Source: Candidatus Anaerobutyricum stercoripullorum (GTDB taxonomy: Bacteria > Bacillota > Clostridia > Lachnospirales > Lachnospiraceae). Taken from it: DNA of 26,454 nucleotides. Position 1 is the stretch's first letter. Every line of letters starts with the position of its first letter. Positions 16,899 to 24,027 of the stretch are shown here, piece after piece. The position numbers were made by a program, and so were the translations under genes. The notes under the pieces are model-generated. The model had not been told where the DNA came from and ran no database searches. It was given only the letters and a program-made list of their open reading frames with translations. The DNA is taken from NCBI GenBank assembly GCA_019114885.1, contig DXEQ01000099.1, positions 1 through 26,454 on the forward strand, written 5' to 3'.

Positions 16899-17903
16899 TC
16901 AGCAGATCCTCGGAAGAAGTTCTCCTCTCGGTTCCGGCAGGAGAGTCTCCGCGCCGATCTCCGTCGTCATCACGACGCGGCCCGGCATCTCCTCTGTCAC
17001 CTCTCCGATGATGGCGGCGTCCTTCGTGTATTTTCCCTGGCGCAGCTTCTCCACGATCGCTTCGGCGTGTTCCTTTGGCGCAAAGATCACCAGCCGTCCC
17101 TCGCAGGCCAGATACAGTGGTTCCAGTCCCAGCATCCCGCAGACTCCCTTTACATTTTCCTGCACAGGAATGTCTTCGGAACGCAGGCGGATTCCCACCT
17201 GGCTCTGTCCGGCAATCTCGTAAAGTACCGTGCCCACGCCGCCGCGGGTGGCGTCCCGGATCACGTGGATGTCTTTCGTCACGGAGAGCATGTCCTCCAC
17301 CGCGCCCCAGAGCGGCGCGCAGTCGCTGGTCACATCGGCGTCAATGCCGAAATCTTCTCTCTCCAGAAGAATGGTACAGCCATGGCGGCCGATATCGCCG
17401 CTGACGATCACGGCGTCGCCCGGCTCCGCCTTCTTGCCGGAAGTCTCCACATCTTCCTGCACCCGGCCTATTCCGGTCGTGGTGATAAACACGCCGTCCA
17501 CCTGTCCTTTTCCTGCCACCTTGGTATCGCCTGCCACGATCTCCACGCCGGCTTCTTTTGCCGTCGCCGCCATGGAGCGGGCGATCGTCTCCAGCTTGTC
17601 CATAGGAAAGCCTTCCTCAATGACAAAGGCACAGGAGAGGTAGAGCGGTTTTGCTCCCATACAGGATAAGTCGTTGACGGTGCCGCAGATGCTCAGCTTA
17701 CCGATGTTTCCGCCCGGAAACTCAGCCGGGGATACGATGAAGCCATCGGTGGTAAATGCCAGCCGTCCCTTCTCCACCGAAAGCACCGCCGCGTCATCAC
17801 TGGTCAGATCCGGGTTGGAAAAATGTTCTTTAAATACTCTGTCTATGAGCTCAGCGGTCTGTCTGCCGCCGGCTCCGTGCGCTAAGGTTACTGTTTCATT
17901 CAT
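16899..17903 (-). CDS. hypE: Hydrogenase maturation protein HypE (carbamoyl dehydratase)
   Basis: A 334-residue HypE of normal length. It shows the N-terminal LAHGAGGRQTAELID region, the AIR-synthase-like fold pattern (for example VSGDIGRHG and DATRGGVGTVLYEIA) and the essential C-terminal cysteine in the final LPRIC. HypE receives a carbamoyl group from HypF on this cysteine and dehydrates it with ATP to thiocyanate, the source of CN ligands for Fe(CN)2CO. The ATG at 17903 has an AAGGAG site; the frame stays open for another 97 codons into the upstream repeat, which I reject as coding. It is separated from hypD by that 522-bp repeat. Confidence 0.95.
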   Translation of the reverse strand: MNETVTLAHGAGGRQTAELIDRVFKEHFSNPDLTSDDAAVLSVEKGRLAFTTDGFIVSPAEFPGGNIGKLSICGTVNDLSCMGAKPLYLSCAFVIEEGFPMDKLETIARSMAATAKEAGVEIVAGDTKVAGKGQVDGVFITTTGIGRVQEDVETSGKKAEPGDAVIVSGDIGRHGCTILLEREDFGIDADVTSDCAPLWGAVEDMLSVTKDIHVIRDATRGGVGTVLYEIAGQSQVGIRLRSEDIPVQENVKGVCGMLGLEPLYLACEGRLVIFAPKEHAEAIVEKLRQGKYTKDAAIIGEVTEEMPGRVVMTTEIGAETLLPEPRGELLPRIC

Positions 17904-17941
17904 GGTTGATTTCTCCTTTTGTTGTGGTTGTATAGGTAGCC

Positions 17942-18463
17942 TTGTCAAACAGACGACGGCGGAAACGCCCATGTCGCTTCGTCCGCCGACGCCCTCAGTT
18001 CGGACATCAGATAGATATTGAAGAAACAGTGGCGAACTGCTTAAAAGCAGTTCACGGCTGACGCCGCACGGGTCAGACGAAAAGCTTCGCCCTTTGTGCG
18101 AGCACAGGGCGAATACTTTGTCGCCTTCCCTGCCCCTGCTTCTTCCATGGTCTGTGCCATGTCCTCCTTCACAGGCCGGCGGGCCGAAGGACATGGGCGC
18201 AAGGTACGCCGTCTGAGGAATGGCAGGCCGGTTGTCATCTGTATGGCCACTCTATCTCAGATAGTGTGAGAGCTGTTGCTGTTTTACAGTATGTCTTTAT
18301 TCGCGACGGGAAGGGTGTGGATACAGCGCGACGACGACTGTGCAGGCCGCGGATAAATCCCCTCGTTTAAGATAAGATAAAGTCGCGAGCCTAAAGTGGA
18401 GGAGGAGGGTTCGTATCCACCACCCTCCCGACTCGCGGAGAAGATAAAATACCGCAACAGCTC
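17942..18463 (-). repeat. 522-bp intercistronic repeat, copy A (possible structured RNA)
   Basis: This gene-free stretch between hypD and hypE is matched by a second copy at 23495-24016 in the same orientation, about 93% identical by eye over the first 420 bases and less so in one internal loop. It begins directly at the hypD stop and ends 39 bases before hypE. Inverted repeats are conserved in both copies: a 9-bp stem at 18034-18053, a 9-bp stem closing 18157-18196, and a long terminal stem closing 18313-18425 (TGGATAC with GTATCCA). The minus strand has an open frame running into hypE, but many changes between copies alter residues. I do not recognise a known element. Strand is given as that of the surrounding genes; the active strand, if any, is unknown. 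Confidence 0.85.
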
Positions 18464-19519
18464 TTACCTGCCCCCGTACTGATAAAACGCCGAGCAGGCC
18501 CCTTCGCCGGAGACCATGCAGGCTCCCACCGGATGAAGAGGTGTGCACACTTTGCCAAACAGCGGGCACTGCGTCGGTGTGCATTTGCCCTGGAGGACTT
18601 CTCCGCAGCGACAGGCCGGGTTACTCCGTCCTTCCATTTTCGGAATCCCGTATTTGATTCTGGCGTCATACGCCTGATATTTTTCTTTCAACCGCAGACC
18701 GGACTGTGGAATAACGCCCAGTCCACGCCATTCGGAATCACAGGCTTCCATCCACTCCTGCATCATTTTCTGTGCCGGCAGGCTGCCTTCTCTGGTGACG
18801 ACCCGTTTGTACGCGTTGGCAAAAAACGGTTCTCCTTTCGGGAATTTTGTGAGGATTACCGCGAAAGCCGCCAGCAGTTCTTTGGCGCCGAATCCGGCTA
18901 CCACGCCGCTGATACCCTCTCTTGCCAGCTCCTCGCAGAGCTCCGTCCCCATGATGGCGTTGACATGTCCCGGATAGAGGAACACATCGGCGCTGCCCTT
19001 CAATGCTTTGTAAGCTTCCGGCATGGTTTTGTTGGCGGTGAGCAGGGAGTAGTTGGCGAGTCCTTCCTTTGCAGCCAGCTTCACTGACAGGCAGGACGCC
19101 GGCGTGGTGGTCTCAAATCCCACGGACAAAAAGACGACCTGTTCATCCTGATGTTCTTTCGCATACTGAAACGCATCGGTCGGGGAATAGACAACCTGAA
19201 TCTTTCCTCCTTCGGACCGTGCTCCGGCCAGACTTTTCTCGCTGCCCGGCACCCGCACCAGATCGCCAAATGTGCAGACTGTCACATTTTTTTCCAGGGC
19301 CAGCCAGATTGCCTCGTCGATAAAGTCTGCCGGAGTCACGCAGACCGGGCAGCCCGGCCCGGAGATCAGCTGTACCTTCTCCGGCAGCAGTTTCCGGATT
19401 CCCAGCCGGAAAATCTCATGGGTGTGGGTTCCGCAGACCTCCATGATCCGCACCGGCGGCCCGTCATACTGCCCGATGATCTCTTTTGCTGTTTTCATCA
19501 CGTCTTTTATTTCTTTCAT
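18464..19519 (-). CDS. hypD: Hydrogenase maturation protein HypD
   Basis: A 351-residue HypD, a [4Fe-4S] protein that with HypC forms the scaffold on which the Fe(CN)2CO unit is assembled. Conserved motifs are EVCGTHTHE (Cys29), GPGCPVC (Cys57 and Cys60, thiol-disulfide site), the SVGFETTTP stretch, and a cysteine-rich C terminus (CRCGEVLQGKCTPTQC and following) that binds the cluster. The ATG at 19519 overlaps the hypC stop as ATGA, so HypC and HypD are translationally coupled, in line with their complex. The next gene, hypE, is separated by the long repeat. Confidence 0.96.
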   Translation of the reverse strand: MKEIKDVMKTAKEIIGQYDGPPVRIMEVCGTHTHEIFRLGIRKLLPEKVQLISGPGCPVCVTPADFIDEAIWLALEKNVTVCTFGDLVRVPGSEKSLAGARSEGGKIQVVYSPTDAFQYAKEHQDEQVVFLSVGFETTTPASCLSVKLAAKEGLANYSLLTANKTMPEAYKALKGSADVFLYPGHVNAIMGTELCEELAREGISGVVAGFGAKELLAAFAVILTKFPKGEPFFANAYKRVVTREGSLPAQKMMQEWMEACDSEWRGLGVIPQSGLRLKEKYQAYDARIKYGIPKMEGRSNPACRCGEVLQGKCTPTQCPLFGKVCTPLHPVGACMVSGEGACSAFYQYGGR

Positions 19520-19725
19520 AACAGCTCCTCCAGAAGTTCATCCGCTTCCTCTTCCTCATCTTCCTGTATCTTCGCGATGGCAATGCCGGCGTGAACCATC
19601 ACATAGTCGCCCGGTTCCACATTTTCCAGTAATTCTGTGGATATCTCCCGTTTCGCGCCGGAAGCGTCCACCACAGCCATCCCGTCTTTCATTGTCACGA
19701 TTTTTGCTGGTAAACCTACACACAT
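19516..19725 (-). CDS. hypC: Hydrogenase maturation chaperone HypC
   Basis: A 69-residue HypC/HybG-type chaperone. It begins MCVGLPAKIV with the essential Cys2 that binds the iron unit together with HypD, and continues with the family beta-barrel pattern including VEPGDYVMVHAGIAI. The C terminus is an unusually acidic run (DEEEEADELLEELL). A strong AGGAGG ribosome binding site precedes the ATG. In NiFe-hydrogenase assembly HypC carries Fe(CN)2CO to the large subunit; no such subunit is encoded in this window, so the receiving protein here is open. Confidence 0.95.
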   Translation of the reverse strand: MCVGLPAKIVTMKDGMAVVDASGAKREISTELLENVEPGDYVMVHAGIAIAKIQEDEEEEADELLEELL

Positions 19726-19781
19726 AAAATATTCCTCCTGTTATTCTGTTATCAACCTTTACCGTTGTTGCCAAGTCTTTA

Positions 19782-22349
19782 TTAAATCTCCTGTCGCTGC
19801 AGATACTTCATGGCCGCCGCTGCCTGTCCCAGACAGATACCGCCGTCGTTGGGCGGAATCAGATGATGGGTCAGCACATGGAATCCTTCTTCTTCCAGTC
19901 TCTCTGCGCTGTAGCGAAGCAGCAGCAGATTCTGGTACACGCCACCGCTTAACGCCACCGTATGATTCCCGGTGTGCTCCCGAAGCCGTACACAGGTCCT
20001 CACGATCATCTCCGCCAGTTCCCAGTGAAACAGCCACGCCAGATAACCCGTGGATTCCCCGGCCATGCGCCCTTCTGCCATGCGGCGGATGAGACTGTGG
20101 GTCTGTAAAATATATATTCTCGTATCCGAATTCCTTCCGGCATCCTCTGCTTTTTTCACGGTGTCTTCTGCTTCGCGTATGATTCTGCCGTTGTGGGAGA
20201 GCGGTTTGGTCTGACGCCGCTCGGGTTCGAAATACATTTGCTGTGCGGGTACGGGTTCAAGTCCCGTCGTCTGCATGCACTGAGCCAGGTACTCTTCCGC
20301 AGCAAATTGCAACGAAGTGGATGCCTCCCCCTCAAATGTCGAGCTGCGGCAAATCCCAAGGATCGCGCTCACCGCGTCAAAGAGCCGCCCTGCACTGGTG
20401 GAAGTCACTGTGTTTATCCCCCTCCCTGCCATCTTGCAGAGGAGAGATGCTTCCTGACCGGTGCAAAGTTCCCACTGCTTTGCCAGTTCGCAGGCGCGTT
20501 CCTCACCGTACAGATCCAGTAGCAACGAGACCGCGATACGCCAGCCCTCTTTGGCAGAAAGATCGCCGCCGGACTGCCGAAAAGGCTCTATCGAAGCCAG
20601 TCGGGTAAACCCGCCGTAATCCGCCAGCAAAATTTCGCCGCCCCAGATGGTTCCGTCGGTTCCATAACCGGTGCCGTCAAAGGACACCCCGATGACCGGC
20701 TCCTGCCAGTCGTTTTCCGCCATGCAGGATAAAATGTGGGCGTAATGATGCTGTACTTTGAGTACAGGAAGTCCCATGGTCTCCGCCGCCGCTGTAGTAT
20801 TATAGCCCGGATGAAGATCGCAGGCTACCAGCACCGGTTTCGTTTCCAGCAGACGGCACATCCGTTCCACTGACTCATGCAGCGCCCGTATTGTCCGCAC
20901 ATCCCCCATATCACCAATGTATGGGGACGGATAAAATAACGCATTTTTTCCCACGCAGAATGTATTTTTCAATTCGCCGCCCACCGCCAGCACCTCTCCT
21001 TTCCAGGGTGCGCTGGTCATAAACGGCAGAGGCGCATAGCCTCTGGAACGGCGGATCATATACGGTTCGCCGCGAAAGAAATCCATCACCGTGTCGTCAG
21101 CGCGAATCCGGATCAGACGGTTATGGGAGAGAATCACATCGCATAGCCCTGCAAGCTCTTTCATCGCGTCCGCGTCATCCCGGCAGATCGGCGCCCCGGA
21201 TGTGTTGGCGCTGGTCATCACCAGACAGTCCGATACCTCCGTATCGTCCCGATAGTCAAACAAAAGTAACTGAATCGGCGCGTAAGGCAGCATGACGCCC
21301 ACCTTCGGATTACCCGGCGCCACTTCCGGACAGATATGCCCTCCCGTTTTCCGGGGAAGAAGCAGAATCGGTTTCTGATGTCCGTCCAACATCTCTTCCT
21401 GCGCCGCATTGAGGCCACACTCCCGGCGCACCGTCGCCATATCTTTCATCATCACTGCAAAAGGCTTGACCGGTCTTTTTTTCCGCCGACGCAGCAGCGC
21501 CACCGCCTCCGCGTTTGTGGCGTCGCAGCAAAGATGGAAGCCTCCGATTCCTTTGATGGCGGCGATACCTCCGTCGCGGATGACTTTCCGCACCCTACGG
21601 ATCGCTTCCGGTCCCGAAATGCGTCCTTTTTCCCCCGGAGCGGCCGATTGTGCGGATGTTCCTGCTGCATCAAAAGCAGTTCCCGATGCATTTTCTGTTG
21701 TACTTCCGGCAGTCTCCGGTACATTTTCTGCTACACTTCCGGCATCCGGTACATTTCCTGTTGTATTGTCAAGGAGGTATACCTCCGGGCCGCAGTCGTT
21801 GCAGCAGACCGGCTGCGCGTCATAGCGGCGCGTCTCCGGGTGCGTGTACTCCCACTCGCAAGTCTCACACATAGGAAACTCTGCCATGCTGGTACGCTCC
21901 CTGTCGTAAGGCATGGCGTCCAGAATCGTCAGCCTTGGACCGCAGCAGGTGCAGTTGATAAACGGATGCAGATAACGGCGGTCGTGGGGGTCGTACATTT
22001 CCTCCTTGCATCTGTCGCAGATGGCAATGTCCGGCGACACGAAGATGTCTCCCTGTATCTTTCCGCTTTCTATAATAGAAAATGTATCAAAAACCGAAGT
22101 GTTTTCCTCCGGCATCTCTTCCACATCCATCTTCAGGATGACCGCCCGCTCCGGCGGCTGCTCCCTGATATCCCGGCAGAAATCCCGCAGGGATTCTTCC
22201 CCTCCCTGCGCCCAGATCTCCACATAAGGGCCCATGTTGCAGACGCTGCCGCGCACCCCATGCGCCATGGCGTGACGGCTCACTGTTGGCCTAAAGCCCA
22301 CGCCCTGCACGATGCCGAACACACGGATACAAAGGGTCTTTTCGTTCAT
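19782..22349 (-). CDS. hypF: Carbamoyltransferase HypF (with two unusual inserts)
   Basis: An 855-residue HypF. Domains in order are acylphosphatase (about 1-90, GIVQGVGFRP), zinc-finger region with four CxxC pairs (Cys111/114, 133/136, 161/164, 183/186), YrdC-like domain (about 245-430) and Kae1-like carbamoyltransferase domain (about 450-855) with VQHHYAHIL, DGTGYGTDGTIWGGE and SGGVYQN. It converts carbamoyl phosphate to a carbamoyl group on HypE. It is about 100 residues longer than typical: an Ala/Thr/Ser/Glu-rich insert at about 196-244 between zinc fingers and YrdC, and another at about 692-745 before the end. The second insert coincides with a tRNA-like stretch on the other strand. Its ATG overlaps the stop of the preceding NifK-like gene by one base. 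Confidence 0.95.
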   Translation of the reverse strand: MNEKTLCIRVFGIVQGVGFRPTVSRHAMAHGVRGSVCNMGPYVEIWAQGGEESLRDFCRDIREQPPERAVILKMDVEEMPEENTSVFDTFSIIESGKIQGDIFVSPDIAICDRCKEEMYDPHDRRYLHPFINCTCCGPRLTILDAMPYDRERTSMAEFPMCETCEWEYTHPETRRYDAQPVCCNDCGPEVYLLDNTTGNVPDAGSVAENVPETAGSTTENASGTAFDAAGTSAQSAAPGEKGRISGPEAIRRVRKVIRDGGIAAIKGIGGFHLCCDATNAEAVALLRRRKKRPVKPFAVMMKDMATVRRECGLNAAQEEMLDGHQKPILLLPRKTGGHICPEVAPGNPKVGVMLPYAPIQLLLFDYRDDTEVSDCLVMTSANTSGAPICRDDADAMKELAGLCDVILSHNRLIRIRADDTVMDFFRGEPYMIRRSRGYAPLPFMTSAPWKGEVLAVGGELKNTFCVGKNALFYPSPYIGDMGDVRTIRALHESVERMCRLLETKPVLVACDLHPGYNTTAAAETMGLPVLKVQHHYAHILSCMAENDWQEPVIGVSFDGTGYGTDGTIWGGEILLADYGGFTRLASIEPFRQSGGDLSAKEGWRIAVSLLLDLYGEERACELAKQWELCTGQEASLLCKMAGRGINTVTSTSAGRLFDAVSAILGICRSSTFEGEASTSLQFAAEEYLAQCMQTTGLEPVPAQQMYFEPERRQTKPLSHNGRIIREAEDTVKKAEDAGRNSDTRIYILQTHSLIRRMAEGRMAGESTGYLAWLFHWELAEMIVRTCVRLREHTGNHTVALSGGVYQNLLLLRYSAERLEEEGFHVLTHHLIPPNDGGICLGQAAAAMKYLQRQEI
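20187..20275 (+). other. tRNA-like stretch inside hypF (probably not a functional tRNA)
   Basis: On the plus strand 20251-20267 forms a perfect T arm: stem ACGGG/CCCGT around loop TTCAAGT. Upstream, GTGGGAGAGCGGTTTGGTC resembles the D arm of serine-type tRNAs, and the total span of 89 bases would suit a long-variable-arm tRNA. A second T-loop-like motif (GGGTTCGAAAT) lies at 20223-20233. However, the acceptor arms pair at only about 5 of 7 positions and no anticodon stem forms. It may be a tRNA remnant captured in hypF or chance. Confidence 0.25.
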
Positions 22350-23434
22350 TATATCGTCCTCTTTCCTGAAACCGCGAAATGTGTCAGATTGATATGGTCG
22401 CCCGCATAATCCGGCACGGCCCGCATAAACAGGTTCTCTCCGATGATCAGATCATATCCGCCTTCTCTTACAAGTGAAATCCACTGGTCTTCTTCCCGAA
22501 GATGCACGTCCCCGTCTTCCTTTAACTCTTTATCCAGCATAAACCAGGATGCCACTGTGACTTTTGCGTTGCTTTCTTTACGAATCGTGTCCCGGAGCGT
22601 GTTGGCAAGCACCTGCTGATGGACGATCAGCACATTCTTTCGCTCTTTTTGCATCACATTTTCCCAGAAAGTATCCCATCCCGGAATGGCTGCCAACGGA
22701 TATTCCGCCTCATACGGCGTCCCGTACTTCTTCTTTAAATAGCGGGCTGCCTCAAGTCCCGCTGGTGCGATGACCAGATTCTTCTTTGCCTGACCGGCCT
22801 GCCGCACTGCGTCAAGCCCTGCGCCCATGCCATAGACGCTGACCTGCTGCCAGCCTTTCTTCTTATAGTAGTTCTCTATTGTCTCCGGAGCCTCTGTCTC
22901 TACGATATCCATCGGCGTCGCTCCAAGAACACCGAGCAGTTCCAACGGGTCTGTTCCGGCCGTCTCACTACGGCTGGCAGAGTCATCTGTTCCGGTAAAT
23001 GTGCGGAACAGTTCAAGAGACGCCTTCCTCACTCCATCGTCATACAGCTCCATGCCGTTGGTGTCCACCGTCACCGCCACAAATCCCGTCTTCTTCTCGA
23101 TCATCCGACGAAGAGCCGTATAATCTGTGCCGATCACCGCCGGCACCGGCGTACCGATCACCGCCACAAAATTGCCATCAATCTTTTTGCAGGCTTTGCC
23201 GATTTTCTCCACCAGCTTATCGTCCCGGCCCAGAATGGCGTCCATATCCCGGAGCCCCGCGCTGAAAATAGCGCTCTTGCTGTCAAACCACCGTGGCTCG
23301 TCAAAACCACAGACATTTCCCGCGCAGCCGCCGGCATCCAGAATGACCACCAGCCCGCCCAGCTCACAGAACACGGCGGTGGCGCCGGACTGATCCGGGG
23401 CAAAAGGGGAAATGTATTTTCTTAATCCTTTCAT
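22349..23434 (-). CDS. Nitrogenase component 1-like protein, NifK-like (set 2)
   Basis: A 361-residue nitrogenase component 1 superfamily protein related to the set 1 NifK-like protein: both share SG near residue 16, ELGG(L/M)VVI, a cysteine at position 37, DEPRW and a P(V/I)PxxIGTD stretch. Here the motif is DAGGCAGNVCGFDEPRW with Cys37 and Cys42. As in set 1, the third NifK cysteine position (GTPVPAVIGTD) is not Cys. It lacks most of the linker seen in set 1, having only a short Asp/Ser/Thr-rich loop around residues 168-184. It has an AAGGAG site and starts 61 bases after repeat copy B. Its stop overlaps the hypF start by one base, so production of this protein and HypF should be linked. 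Confidence 0.84.
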   Translation of the reverse strand: MKGLRKYISPFAPDQSGATAVFCELGGLVVILDAGGCAGNVCGFDEPRWFDSKSAIFSAGLRDMDAILGRDDKLVEKIGKACKKIDGNFVAVIGTPVPAVIGTDYTALRRMIEKKTGFVAVTVDTNGMELYDDGVRKASLELFRTFTGTDDSASRSETAGTDPLELLGVLGATPMDIVETEAPETIENYYKKKGWQQVSVYGMGAGLDAVRQAGQAKKNLVIAPAGLEAARYLKKKYGTPYEAEYPLAAIPGWDTFWENVMQKERKNVLIVHQQVLANTLRDTIRKESNAKVTVASWFMLDKELKEDGDVHLREEDQWISLVREGGYDLIIGENLFMRAVPDYAGDHINLTHFAVSGKRTI

Positions 23435-23494
23435 ATCGTCTCCTTTATATATATTTCATCTATGTGTTTCGTTGCAGTATCAATAATTTTGTCG

Positions 23495-24016
23495 TTGTGA
23501 AACAAACGACGGCGGGAGCGCCCATGCCGCTTCGTCCGCCGACGCCCTCAGTTCGGACATCAGATAGGTATTGAAGAAACAGTGGCGAACTGCTTAAAAG
23601 CAGTTCACGGCTGACGCCGCACGGGTCAGGCGAAAAGCCTCGCCCTATGTGCGAGTACAGGGCGAATACTTTGTCGCCTTCCCTGCCCCTGCTTCTTCCC
23701 TGGTCTGTGCCATGTCCTCCTTCACAGGCCGACGGGCCGAAGGACATGGCGCGCATAATACGCCGTCTGGGGAATGGCAGGCCGATTGCCATCTGTATGG
23801 CCACCCTGTCTCAGATAGTGTGAGAGCTGTTGCTGTTGTACAGTATGTATTTATTCGCGGCGGAAAGGGTGTGGATACAGCGCGACGACGACTGTGCAGG
23901 CCGCGGAAACCTATCTTTTGTTACAAGGATACATAGTCGCGGGCCTAAAGTGTAGGAGGAGGGTTCGTATCCACCACCCTTGCGGCTTGCGGAAAAATAA
24001 TGTACAGTAACAGGTC
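23495..24016 (-). repeat. 522-bp intercistronic repeat, copy B (possible structured RNA)
   Basis: Second copy of the element at 17942-18463, same length and orientation, lying between the set 2 NifD-like and NifK-like genes, where set 1 has a direct ATGA overlap. It begins 11 bases after the NifD-like stop. Matching stems occur at 23587-23606, 23710-23749 and 23867-23979. Within the terminal stem the apical loop differs strongly from copy A while the closing pairs are kept. In a short stem near 23645-23665 a base change relative to copy A turns a G-C pair into G-U if read on the plus strand but into A-C on the minus strand. No transposase or credible gene is present. Confidence 0.85.
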
Positions 24017-24027
24017 ATCCACCAATC

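Noticed and set aside
18027..18034. Cobalamin-riboswitch-like core GCCACTGT on the minus strand of the repeat (also in copy B)
   Set aside because: No B12 box or other conserved riboswitch segments could be found around it.
17904..18194. In-frame upstream extension of hypE by 97 codons into repeat copy A
   Set aside because: The ATG at 17903 has a good ribosome binding site and gives the normal HypE start. The extension lies in the repeat, and the equivalent frame in copy B ends without joining a gene.
18408..18425. T-arm-like GGGTTCGTATCCACC in the repeat, as in a tRNA or tmRNA
   Set aside because: No acceptor, D or anticodon arms fit; these bases pair instead with an upstream GTGGATAC stem conserved in both copies.
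23460..23804. 114-residue minus-strand open frame in repeat copy B
   Set aside because: It matches the copy A frame, but several of the few differences between copies change amino acids and no clear ribosome binding site was seen. It is better explained as noncoding repeat.
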